DNA of 64,000 bases from positions 9,672,001-9,736,000 of the forward strand of contig OZ018415.1 of the NCBI GenBank assembly GCA_963969595.1, given 5' to 3'. The notes under the pieces were generated by a model. It saw nothing but the letters and a program-made list of their open reading frames with translations, was not told the origin of the DNA and ran no database searches. The position numbers and the translations under genes were made by a program. The stretch is from Neckera pumila (taxonomy: Eukaryota > Streptophyta > Bryopsida > Hypnales > Neckeraceae). Shown piece by piece: positions 35,349 to 45,571 of the stretch (positions within the stretch are counted from its first letter, which is position 1; each line of letters opens with the position of its first letter).

Positions 35349-35529
35349 GCCACAATATTATTGTCACATTAGGCGATTTAGAAACACTAGACACCCCGGA
35401 CGGGTGGACATACGGGACAGTTTGGACGGACCAGACAAACAATGTAACTACCTTAAAGTAGTCACATTGGGCAAATGAGGGCCATTGGACGTCCCGGACA
35501 GTCCGTCCGTCTAATTTAACAACTATGCA
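35349..35529 (-). repeat. GGACGGACC dispersed repeat, copy 3
   Basis: Reverse orientation; starts GCCACAATATTATTGTCACA and ends TAACAACTATGC. The central GTAACTACCTTAAAGTAGTC is retained. Confidence 0.7.
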
Positions 35530-36086
35530 TTAGTGTAGCTAGCTATTGACCTCATCACCTTCTATTGAAGCTTTGGTCATCACTAGAGCATGAGGATGGA
35601 TTAGTAGGTCCAAACAACGATTAATCTCCAAGCTAGAATTCCTCTACTCTAACTGCAAAATGTGCAATATTGCCCAAGTTTCAACTTCCATCATCTGCAA
35701 ATCCGCTATTCTCTTTCTCTTCTCGCTACTCTTGCTCTCTAGTAAGACCACGGATTGGACAGTGAGCCGCTCTATCACAACAAGGACAATGATGGTACAC
35801 TCCATCTAGAGATTTGCGTTTGTGCACCTCTTACAAGAAGGTGCACAACCAGTCTATTGTCAAAGATATAATCATTGTTGCAACAAGAGCCAAAATGATG
35901 TTCAAACCCCAATGGTAATTTGCAGTTGGTATCTAATATCTTAATTGTTGGGACTATTGGCACCATGCAAAACTAGAAAATCCCCAGAGGTGCGCTAGCT
36001 ACGATTGTACAATACTAATTGAAAATTATCAATTTGAAGTGAGCAACCCTTAGAGCCCATAAATGTCATTGGGTCACTCCAAAGCA

Positions 36087-36489
36087 TCAAGTACATCCAT
36101 AATAATCATCTTACTCACTTAAAATGGTTATAGTATGAATATCCTAAAATGGCCACAATATTATTGTCACATTAGGCGATTTAGGAACACTAGATGTCCC
36201 GGACGGGCGAACATACTAAATAGTTTGGACGGACCAAACAAACAATGTAACTACCTTAAAGTAGTCACATTGGACAAATGAGGGTCATCAAACGTCCCAA
36301 ACAGGTGGACATATTGAATAGTTTAGACAAACGGTCCTTCTATTATGACAACTATGCGTCACAATATTCACTATAAGAAACCCGCATTTGAGGTGATGAC
36401 CCCTAATTTTTCTTGACAGATTTTAGTGGATGACTAATGGAACAAAACCATATTTTTTGTCAACAAAAATGTCCAATGTAACATCAATG
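36087..36489 (-). repeat. inverted, diverged copy of spacer block 16,568-16,972 (includes GGACGGACC copy 4, 36,152-36,358)
   Basis: Collinear with the palindrome spacer in reverse orientation; ends match at AACATCAATG. In the spacer this block is directly continuous with the FPS promoter. Here the two parts are separated by about 1.7 kb (36,490-38,182). Confidence 0.8.
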
Positions 36490-36879
36490 TTGACATAAAA
36501 TCATAGGTTTGTTGTGTAGGCACTTTATTACCCACCCTTGGTAGTAACGCGGACACCGTCCTGGTTCTAGCCTTTTATCCACTATGTTAAGATATACGGG
36601 TGTTACGGTCCACTGTGCCTTCCAAGCAATGGAGCTTTGCTAAGTTTCCTAGTTTTGTGGATGGCAATAGTTGTAGCTATGATCAGCGTGCAAGGATCTA
36701 CTAACTAGTTGCTAATCCAAGAGGTTAGCCTAGGTAATAAAGGGAAAGAACATCCTACCCGGACACTTCATCTATCCTATGTCCCTTCCATGGTGTTTTT
36801 TCCAGTTATTTCTCACTTGTTGGCTTTCTTGGTTGATTTGTGAGTTTTAACCTTCTACATGAACTCCTATATTTCAACC

Positions 36880-37336
36880 TTTGTCCTATTCAAGTATTCT
36901 ACCTTGACTCTAGGTTTTTTACTTCTACTTTAATTTTCCTTCTAGCTTTTGATTTTTAACTTTAATCTTTATCCTTCTACTTTAATCCTAAGCTTTGAAT
37001 TTCCCTTCCAAATTTTACTTCTAAATTTTTACTCTAATTTTCTAACTTCGAAATATTACTCTAAATTTCCTACCATCTAAATTTTAATCCAAATTTCTAA
37101 CTTCTTAATTAACTCTAAGTTTTTACTTCTAAATTACTCCTAACTTTTAACCCTTTAGTTTTACTCTAAGTTTTAACTTTTAAATATTAACTTCTAATTT
37201 CTATCTCCTAAATATTACTCTAATCTTTTAACTTCTAAATTTACTCTAAAGTTTTAACCTCTAAACTATCTCTAAGTTTTTACTTCTAAATCAATAATTA
37301 CTTCTAAGTTTAATTTTTAATCCTAATTTCTAGAAA
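36880..37336 (+). repeat. pyrimidine-rich degenerate minisatellite
   Basis: About 450 bp of loosely repeated TTTTTACTTCTAAATTTACT/CTCTAAGTT motifs, with very little G on the plus strand. The strand asymmetry is striking. It ends just before the second KRR1-upstream copy. Confidence 0.75.
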
Positions 37337-37337
37337 C

Positions 37338-37537
37338 AAACAGAGACAGTATGCACCGTGATGCTTAACTTAAGTGGAGTAATCAAAAACAATACACTAG
37401 AATAAACAAGAACAATGTGCACTACGAAGAGTTTCAGAGCTTGATGCCATTTAGGGTTGCGCAAAGATGAGACGAAGAGTCTGAATGAACTTCGGTAGAT
37501 AGATGAATTCCGGTGATAGAACTCTGTCAACTGAGAA
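37338..37537 (+). repeat. KRR1 upstream region, copy 2 of the direct repeat
   Basis: Matches 34,896-35,076 in the same orientation, with an extra ~17 bp near its end and scattered substitutions. Confidence 0.8.
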
Positions 37538-37831
37538 GTTTGTTTCTCGAGCTGCCCTCCTGCCCAAAGTTTTCCCTTGCTGCTCCCTCGGACGCCGTGG
37601 ATTGGGGTTGGGCGATTTAAATTGTGGGCCTTCCAAATGTTTCGATCTTAGTCGTCGAATTAGAGCTAGGGTTTGGCGCTCCAGCACCAACGATTTGCTA
37701 TTGTCTTCCGCGTCGAAGCTCCCAATTTCGTCGCTGCTCCCGAGCTTGCAGACGTACAGAGCTCGGAGGCTTTGGAGGCTCCAGAGGCGTCGGCGGCGTG
37801 CTGACCTCGGGGGTTTGCGGGACGTTTCCAG
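37538..37831 (+). other. GC-richer exon-like block with 3' donor
   Basis: This block is much richer in G and C than its surroundings. It contains GAGCTAGGGTTTGG-like sequence and ends TTTCCAG|GTATGTTT, a good donor. Long frames cross it in several phases with biased composition (Arg/Leu/Ser), so I favour a 5' UTR exon of a transcript driven rightward from the duplicated KRR1-side promoter. No downstream coding exon was found. Confidence 0.4.
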
Positions 37832-38182
37832 GTATGTTTGCTTGTACTTACATGCATTGTGCTTGCTTGTCTTTGCTGTGTCTATACTCATGTTCGTTGC
37901 CCGCTCCACTCAAATGCATAGGATTAAGCGCTCATGTGCTTAGGATGACGGCTTATTTTTAAGGAAATTCTAACGAGGAGTTGGAGTTGCTGCTGAAATT
38001 AGGGTTCGACGAGTCAAGTAAGGGTGCACTTCTTCAGATTCAGTGGTTATTGCTCTTACATTGTGCTCTTTTGCAAAATTAATTGTCTGATATATTCTGT
38101 CTCAACTCGAATAATTTGGTAGTTTGCTGTCACGTTTTAGGGTTTGTGCTGCACGCTTTGTCTGCATCATCAAGGAAAGATT

Positions 38183-38663
38183 TGGGGCTGTTTTTGAGGT
38201 ATAGCCTGTCTGTAGGTACTTTCATGTTTGTTTGATGTGCCACAACACTAAGGTTACTAGAGAGCGTGTTTGGGAGTTGGCCAACTTCTACTTTTCAAGG
38301 ACCTTCTTAGCTTCCCAGAAGGGACCCCAATCAGAGTTGGCAAATGTAGTCATGGTAGCCAAAGTTGGACCCCTGATGACAAAAGCATGACAAAACCACC
38401 AAAACTAGGCCAACGGCATGTTAATAAAGTAACGACTGAATTTTCAGTCGATGGATGTTAAGATTGGATGATGTTCATCCATCCACCCGACCCTCTGGAC
38501 ATGCCTGCAGATTCAGATGCTGGAGCTCCTCTCTGCCGTTCTCCGATCACCTTCGCTTTCGTTTTGCTCCGCAGATCCATCGGTGTCTTCTCCGAAACAG
38601 TGAGTTTAATTCCTCTTTCCTCAAGCTTTCCTCAAGAAAAGAAAATCTTACGTTGCCAAGTTT
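38183..38663 (+). repeat. diverged copy of FPS promoter and leader exon
   Basis: Collinear with 16,095-16,575 in reverse (paired coordinates sum to 54,758), with about 5% differences in the stretch I compared. It contains the leader exon ending at 38,599 with donor GTGAGT. Homology stops at CGTTGCCAAGTTT (38,663). The adjoining sequence is not FPS. Confidence 0.85.
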
Positions 38664-38895
38664 CTGACCTTCACGTAGGGTATTCCGTCCACGATCCCAC
38701 CAACAACGAGGAGGACCTACAGTATTGGCCATTGCAGACGAAGGCCTCCGCATGCTCTTTGTACGCGGGTCCTAATTCCTAAACAAACGGACTACAAGTT
38801 GTCGAATACGTGCTGATGCATTCATCGCATCCAAAAAATCCATTCCTAGACCCTCACTTGTCCTCAGACGCGGTGATATTTCCTTACCAAATCCC
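38664..38895 (-). other. 3' flank of the leucine-rich gene
   Basis: GC-richer sequence starting abruptly where FPS homology ends, probably the 3' end of the minus-strand gene. No frame assigned. Confidence 0.4.
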
Positions 38896-40416
38896 TTAAT
38901 GTATGTACCCCACAACCTCCTGTACGAACTTGGAAACATCCTCTCCGGGATAATCATCCTTCCACTCTCCCACTTCAATACTGACTTCTCCTTCCATCGG
39001 CCTCAAAGTTAGAGGTAAGAACCTAGGATAACATCCCTGACGATCAAAGCTATCCACCCTCGTGAATTGCAGTTCCAGCACTTCAAAATCCTGCCCCAAT
39101 TCGTTCTTCTCCCTCTCCAGTCTCAAAAGACTGTACAGATTCCTCGCAGCCTCGCGCACGGCATCTTCCTTGAGTGGCGTCTTGTACCCATCCGCGCCAG
39201 CAAGGGGGTTCCAAAATTTCTGCTGAAACACGCTCTCTTCGAGCGGAACTTCGATCCACAGTCTCAGCGTCTTCAAGGACTTGAACCGCCCAAGCGCGGC
39301 GATATCCCCCCTCGGAGCTGTGAATGGCATCTCCAACAACTCCTTCCCCTTCTTCGTCCAGTCCTCGTTATTGTCGGAGACAATGAAGGGGAAGTCCAGC
39401 TCCAGCTCCTCCAGCCGCAGAAGTTTCTCAGCCATCGCCTCGATCTGCTCAGGAGTCAACCAGCTCGGTCTCACGAAGCCGGCGGGGATGGTATGCATCT
39501 TCAACACGCGCAGCGTCTCCGCTTGCGTCACGATCGCAGGGAGGAGGAGGGATATTTCGCCCTGGTGATCCGACACTTCGATGCTCTCCAGCTGCGGGAG
39601 GGACTTAATCGTGTCAATCGCGACTTCCGACTTGCGCGACATCCACAAGGGCTTCGTGATTTCGCGGGCCGGATAGTACGGCACCAGAAGATGCAGCTTC
39701 AACGACCTGGCAGGGTGCGTCCACCACAGGAACACGCCAAAGTCGTTCCTATGGATCTGCACCTGCGGGTTTGCAACGGCGGTCCAGAACGGAATGTCTA
39801 GATTCGGGACGTCGACGGCATCGGTTGTCATCTGGCGCTTGAGGATGCGCAGCGTCACGTTGGGGAACTCGGCCTGCAGCTTCACGAGTACAGCAGTCGG
39901 GATCGGTTTGTTCAGACACCACGTAAACGTCTTCAGCTTCCCATGCCCACCGACACGTCCCAAAATCGCCTCCAGCGTCGTCCCGTCCAGCACGCCTGGC
40001 ACCAAGCCCAAGCCGCGTTGGTCATCCGCGCCCAACGCCCCAACATAACCTCTGAACCTGATGCTCGATATAACAATCTCCTCGACCTTCTTCGCCCAGT
40101 CGTCATTCCTGTCTAGACATTTCCGGATAATATTCTGGCGACGAGATTTGAAGTCGGCTGTTTCGTTGGGTTCGAGTTCTTGCTTGATGATCGCGGAGAC
40201 TTCTTGGCGGGGGAGGCGAAGGACAGAGCCGTCTGTGATTGCTGACACGGGGAGAAAGTCCGAGGGGAAGTCCATTTCGGGACTGGGGGCAAGGCTGTGG
40301 CTGTAGACAGAGTCGGGTGGAATGGACAAATTCGAGCAACCACACCGTGACACAAAATAACTTATGAGGAGGACAGAACAGACTTGGCTAAGCAGGGAGT
40401 ACACCATTTCCCACAT
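38896..40416 (-). CDS. intronless leucine-rich (F-box/LRR-like) protein, possible fungal origin
   Basis: An uninterrupted 506-codon frame in GC-richer DNA than its neighbours. The ATG at 40,416 gives a 47-residue hydrophobic lead (VYSLLSQVCSVLLISYFVS). An in-frame ATG at 40,275 (MDFPSDFLPV) may be the original start, giving 459 residues. The body has irregular leucine-rich segments: LKTFTWCLN, PNVTLRIL, SLKLHLLVPYY, LPQLESIEVSD, AETLRVLKMHT, LRLEELELDF and FKSLKTLRLWIEV. These are reminiscent of the C-terminal repeats of fungal F-box proteins, but no F-box is identified. The C-terminus is charged (EVGEWKDDYPGED). No introns, a different base composition and no plant family I recognise together suggest transfer or contamination. 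The function is unknown. Confidence 0.65.
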   Translation of the reverse strand: MWEMVYSLLSQVCSVLLISYFVSRCGCSNLSIPPDSVYSHSLAPSPEMDFPSDFLPVSAITDGSVLRLPRQEVSAIIKQELEPNETADFKSRRQNIIRKCLDRNDDWAKKVEEIVISSIRFRGYVGALGADDQRGLGLVPGVLDGTTLEAILGRVGGHGKLKTFTWCLNKPIPTAVLVKLQAEFPNVTLRILKRQMTTDAVDVPNLDIPFWTAVANPQVQIHRNDFGVFLWWTHPARSLKLHLLVPYYPAREITKPLWMSRKSEVAIDTIKSLPQLESIEVSDHQGEISLLLPAIVTQAETLRVLKMHTIPAGFVRPSWLTPEQIEAMAEKLLRLEELELDFPFIVSDNNEDWTKKGKELLEMPFTAPRGDIAALGRFKSLKTLRLWIEVPLEESVFQQKFWNPLAGADGYKTPLKEDAVREAARNLYSLLRLEREKNELGQDFEVLELQFTRVDSFDRQGCYPRFLPLTLRPMEGEVSIEVGEWKDDYPGEDVSKFVQEVVGYIH

Positions 40417-40835
40417 GAGTACATGACGCTAGCCGGCCCCCACCGTGACTTGAAAACCTTGCTCACAATTTTCATTCTGACTCGAGTGCAGTTCACTTGG
40501 TTAGGCCTGGTCGGGAAATAACTTACTCGGTGTTGTGTGGTAGAGTATCATTAATTAATTGCTCCCGAAAGTCGGAACCGACAATGGGAAGTTCCACGAA
40601 GTCGTTTCTGAGATCTGGATCGTCGATGTCGATGTTGTCTATTTTGCCAAATACTGTACCTCGACGAAATGAAGTCTAGCAGCCTAATTAAACCGGTTAA
40701 GCTTGCTTGTCTGATCGAGGATATGATCGCTCATGGTTATCGTGTCGAGCCGCGTCTCCCGTTCATATAACGAAGTCGACCTGGTCTTGTAGATTCTCCT
40801 CAATCTTGTATAGTTACCTTCCCTTAGGTTGTTTA
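40417..40835. other. 5' flank of the leucine-rich gene
   Basis: GC content falls gradually and no gene is recognised. Sequence character suggests that it belongs with the foreign-looking block up to about 40,800. Confidence 0.35.
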
Positions 40836-40960
40836 TTTTGTTTTGTTTGATACGGTGAGATCTTAGGAACTGTATGTCCCCTGGTAACTAGTGTTCTTGG
40901 TATTGTTGGAAAGCTCTTTGCGAGTAGGGGTGTAGGGACTTTGATTTGTGGTATTTGGAC
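40836..40960 (+). repeat. diverged internal piece of the Helitron-like repeat
   Basis: TTTTGTTTTGTTTGATACGG through GGTATTTGGAC resembles the interior of 22,520-22,670 (TTGGTACCGTCGGAAAGCTC region). Both ends are missing. It lies head-to-tail with the next copy. Confidence 0.55.
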
Positions 40961-40961
40961 A

Positions 40962-41352
40962 TCAATACCTTAAATGAGGCTGTTTGTTTGTTTGTTTTGT
41001 TTTGTTTTGTTTGTAGCGTGGACAACTTCCTGACCGTGCGTCCCTCAGCCGCTTGCTTGGTACCGTCGGAAAGCTCTCGCCGAGGAGGGGTGCACCGGCT
41101 TGGTTTCGTGGCGTTTGGAGCGGTGGTGCAAAAGTTATTGAATTTCAAAGTATTTATTGATTAAAAAATTAGAAAATTACTTTTACTTTGATTTTGGTGG
41201 CGTTCTTGTTACTGGGAGTGGAACCGGGAGTAGAACTGGGAGTAGAATCGGAAGTAGAACCAGGAGTGGAACCGGGAGTAGAATCAGAAGTAGAACCAGG
41301 AGTGGAACCGGGAGTAGATGAAAATTGGGCCAACGGTACAGGGTCACACTAG
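40962..41352 (+). mobile_element. Helitron-like non-autonomous element, copy 2
   Basis: Begins TCAATACCTTAAATGAGGC after A and ends TCACACTAG before T. A TTGG-G-CCAA stem sits just upstream of the end. It lacks two of the three internal units seen at 22,444. Instead it has an expanded 12-bp array of GGGAGTGGAACC/AGTAGAATCGGA type at about 41,212-41,318. Confidence 0.55.
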
Positions 41353-41560
41353 TATAGTGTGAAGGTTATTGAATTTCAAAAAAAAATTATGAATAAGAAA
41401 ATTGCATTAAATTATTTTTTGATTTTTAAAAAAACATAAGTTTCACATCACATGTCCAAATGCCACAAAACAAAGCCCTTGCACTCCTTAGTGCATTAAG
41501 CTTTCTATTTGTATCAAAAAGGCAACCTCTCACACCGCAACAAAGCCCTTGCACTCTTAA

Positions 41561-42495
41561 CCCCTAAAGTCCTAGGCCCTTTTTCTGTCAAAAACGACTT
41601 AAAATTGTCAGTTTTGTTGCGTTTGTCTAAGAAAAGAGAATTTTTTTTTTCTTTTTTAGAATCTAACCATAGGATCTTGTACTTAAATTATCTAAGATCT
41701 TGTGGTAAAAATTTCATAAAGTTTGACCATACAAATTAGAAGATATTAGCATTCAAAGTTGGAAAATTTTGATTTTTTGAACACTGACTTGCAATTTCAG
41801 ATGACTTTGACGGTTTGACCTTCATTTGTAAAAAAAATTTGCACTATAGACTTTGAATTTAATTTTTTTGGTGCTGAATAATTGAGTTGAGAATTTAGCG
41901 AAAAAAATTCCAAAAAAAACACACTTGATTTTCAGTCATTAAAAAACTATTAAGCAGAAATAGGTCCAAGATTGAACAAAATACTAAAGCGACAATAGCT
42001 CTAAGATGGGATTAAAACACTATAATTTCAATGGTGAGATTGTTTTAGCAAGCAAACTTAACCTTGCCAAACAATTTTTTGAAAAATTGTGAAAATTACA
42101 TTCAGAAATGAGTCCTATAAGTTATTTTTTCAAAAAGATGCTCTAAGTGCCCGAAAAATAAGATTGTCCATAGCTTTCACAGGGCAAATCCAAATGGCAT
42201 GAATCAAAGCTTCCCATGTAGATAAAAATACAATCTATGAGAAAATAATTTTAAAATCTTTTTAAAAAAAAATTTTGTGTGAGAAGATTTCTGCCCGCCG
42301 CATCAAAAAAAAGGATGTTTTGTGCCATAACTTTTGCTCCCAAGCACCAATTGAAATAAAAATTATATTCCCATAAAGCTAATGTATTTTTGTATCTTCA
42401 CAAAAAGTTTCTAAAAATAATGATGAATATTGAAGCCGTAGTAGCATGCCCGAAATCCATTTTGTCCCCCGAGAGGACAATGGGCACTTTAGGGG
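41561..42495 (+). mobile_element. TTAA-flanked piggyBac-like MITE (B)
   Basis: TTAA at 41,557-41,560 and 42,496-42,499; termini CCCCTAAAGTCC and ACTTTAGGGG. 935 bp with no transposase frame. Internal CAAAGCTTCCC and CATAACTTTTG blocks are shared with the other copies. Confidence 0.78.
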
Positions 42496-42499
42496 TTAA

Positions 42500-42570
42500 C
42501 CCCTAAAGGATCGGGGTTGCAAAAACTAGTGTTGTAGAAGCCATCTGGTGGCCTTACGGTCCTTTAGGGG
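42500..42570 (+). mobile_element. 71-bp TTAA-flanked mini-element (C)
   Basis: CCCCTAAAGGATC ... GGTCCTTTAGGGG between TTAA at 42,496-42,499 (shared with element B) and 42,571-42,574. It is a minimal derivative with almost nothing but ends. Confidence 0.7.
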
Positions 42571-42774
42571 TTAAGTGTATAAAAGATATTGAATTTTGAA
42601 GTATTTACTTACAAGTTAATGTCTAAACTTAAGGACCAAATGACCATTGAATGTACATAGGTGATCTCAGGTAGGTGGGTATGAAGTCATTTTTCTAATG
42701 AATGTTCTTAAATTTTTGGTGTAAGGTATGAGTATGTATTCCTTTAGTGGGAATATAATATTTTTTTCCGATCA

Positions 42775-43180
42775 GGTGCACAAATCAAAACTTATGCAGC
42801 CTAGGTAACTTCAGGCAGCACGTGCAAAATTCCTCTAATAATTTTGAATTTTGGCAAGTATGTAATTTACATGATACAAGATGCAAATGTGAAAAAAAAA
42901 CAATGTATGGTGTAAAAATCTCACTTTAGGAAGAATTAATTTAGTCTACTGGTCATGTCCGGCAAGGTTAAAAAAAATTTAATTCTCTTAATTTCAAACG
43001 TTGTAGTCTTTCAATTTATGCGGTCAAAGTTTCTTGAAATTTTTTCCATACATTCCCATACTAGTACAATTCAAAATTTATACAATTGAATTTTTCATTT
43101 TTTTTTCATTTTTCTGTCACTGCCCTTAAAAGTGATAGTTTCTACAATTTCTGTCCGAATGTGTTTTGGTTCTTTAGGGG
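42775..43180 (-). mobile_element. partial TTAA-type element (G), one end only
   Basis: Ends TCTTTAGGGG|TTAA at 43,171-43,184. The interior resembles the first few hundred bases of the family, and the other end could not be located. Confidence 0.4.
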
Positions 43181-43184
43181 TTAA

Positions 43185-43475
43185 AAAATTAGAAAATTAC
43201 TTTTACATTTATTTTGATTGTGACAATGGCTCAAGGTACACTAGTCCATACCTTAAATTAAGCTATTTGTTTGTTTTGTTCAGTATTATGTTGAACTGTC
43301 TTAGACTGTATGTCTCTTGTGTTCATAGTACTATCAAAAAGCCCTCAGCAAAGAAGAGTGCACAGACTTTGTTTTGCAGTGTTGAGACTTCTAGTAAGAA
43401 AGTTATAGATTTTTTCGTTATTTTTAAATCGAAAAAGTAGAAAATTATTTTCACTTTTATTTTGCTTGTGGCAAC
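43185..43475 (+). repeat. two decayed Helitron-like copies, head to tail
   Basis: A tail piece (AGAAAATTACTTTTAC ... GGTACACTAG) ends at 43,244 with an ATTG-TGA-CAAT stem. It is followed at once by TCCATACCTTAAATTAAGC, the start of a second copy that decays by about 43,475 after GCTTGTGGCAACGGC. Confidence 0.5.
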
Positions 43476-45164
43476 GGCCTAAAAGTCACATTCCCTATAC
43501 AAAACAGTGCAATTTCTCGACAGTCCACACTATATGCATATTCACTGCTACTTTATAATGATGCATTCAATCCAAAGCCATGTGTACGGCATAGATTATT
43601 GCAACAATTTAAAGTTTGGTTTAGAGAGTTGCATGCGCCTCCATTAGAAAAAATTGGGGGCCTCTAGAGGGTCGCTCCACAGCCCTCCAAGGACCCAGTA
43701 AACAGTGTTTTTTTGGGCTTAACTAATTTTTTTTCCGCTATTCCCATTCACCTTCAATCCCAATGTCGGGTGCTTATCAGTGGCTGAAAATCAAAATCAA
43801 AAGTGTTTAATAATCAGGATTACGATGAATTAAAGCACCATAACCTTGACTATTAAACACTTTCTACTTAATGCATCTTTCTCTCAATCCAGATTGTAGA
43901 AAAAAATGCAAACGTCCAAAAATTATTGAATGGCTTACCATCAAGAATTTTTTTTATGCCAATGTGAAAGACTTATTTTGTGGACAATTGAAGTGTTTGA
44001 AGATGAGAGGAGAAGATCTTTATAGAAGTGGGGTAGTGATAGATAGAACAATGCATATGGGATATGTAAATTAAATTGACTAGGAGCTCCACCTCTCAAA
44101 GTTAAGTGAAAAAAAGAAATTGTATTACACTAGTAGAAAATTGTGTCCAGAACAATAGAAAATCAATGGATTTCTGTTGTTTTGTACACTGGAATGTCCA
44201 TTTTAACTAATTTTTGAATTTTTTGTTAATGCAAACAAAACAACTTCCAATTTTCTATTGATTTGAATAGTGCAATGACCAAATCAACAACTTTTTGTCG
44301 AATTTGAATCTTTTTGGAATCCTTTTGGAATCTTTTAGAATCTTTCTGGAATCTCCTAGAATCTTTGAAAATCTTTAGATTCAATTGAGTATAGAATACA
44401 TTTTATAAGATTTTGAAAAATTGTGGATTGTTCTTATACCTTTAGCATTATATAGGACAAGCTCCGCACATTGATGTCAAATAATTAATTAATCTATAAG
44501 GCCTTAAGGCATTAATTCATTCTATTTTCTACTTTAGGATGAATCTTTTACAATGCAATATATATTGAATATGATTCTTGTAAAATATTTACTAAAGGTG
44601 TATTTTATTGCTAGCTCAATGCCTATAAAATCTTAGACCAATCCAAGTGGCAACTAAAAGTTATATATGAAAAGGTCTTTTCTTTTTAAATGGGTGGTTT
44701 TGGGCAACCATGACAAATAACTACAATTGGTTTGAAATTCTTTTTACATACTTTCGACAAGATTGTTAATAAAATCTTTAAAGTTGGAAGACATTCAATC
44801 ACACAGTTTTTTCCAAGTTTCGATGTATTTGACACTCATTGCCAAGAGTGCTCAACATTAGAAAATGAAGATAAGCAATACACACCCTAGCACAAAACTA
44901 GAAAAATCATAACCATTCATTTTCAAAGTTGAATTTGTGATGCTAAAACAAGATTTCAAAACAAACTTTAAAAAAATATGAACTATGTAAAATAGTAACT
45001 TGATAACTTTTAATTTATTATCAAAATGTTTTTGACCCCAAAATTTTGTGCCTTAGGCAATTCAAATTTCAACACCAAAATTAGATTTTTAAGTATAATG
45101 AATTTTATTTTTCTGACTTAATCATTCAAAAATTCAATGTTTTTTCAATTCAGTAGACTTTGGC

Positions 45165-45484
45165 GGCCATTTTGGCATAGCAAAACAACTTTTTCAAAAA
45201 ACCTTTCAACTAAGAAAAGTTGCAAAATCAAACTAAATTTCACCTCCAAAAATCCGTTTGCAATTTGAAGTCTCTAATCAAAAGTTGTGGACAAAAATCA
45301 GAGAGGATGTTCGAAAATATCCAAATTAATGTTTCTTGCTACCCCTCTCTAATTTTTGTCCATAACTTTTGGTTGGAGACTTCAAATTGCAAACGGATTT
45401 TTGGAGGTGAAAGTTAGTTTTATTTCCCAAATTTTCTTAGTTGAAAGTTTTTTGTAAAAAGTTGTTTTACTATGTCCAAATGGC
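45165..45484. repeat. long hairpin FB1
   Basis: GGCCATTTTGGCATAG ... CTATGTCCAAATGGCC arms of about 135 bp, with few mismatches. The innermost segment repeats TTTTTGTCCATAACTTTTGG in both orientations. Related to FB2 and FB3. Confidence 0.75.
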
Positions 45485-45571
45485 CTCCCAAGTCTGCTGA
45501 TTTTACAAAGAAAATAAAAACTAATGCAAAAACTCTATATATAAATTTCTACTCATATATTATACACTTGG

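Noticed and set aside
37503..37943. 146-codon plus-strand frame as a protein gene
   Set aside because: Composition is skewed to Arg/Leu/Ser, overlapping frames are equally long, and a strong donor interrupts it; it looks like a leader exon.
39067..39801. 244-codon plus-strand frame opposite the leucine-rich gene
   Set aside because: It is an antisense shadow of the GC-rich coding region and shows no recognisable motif.
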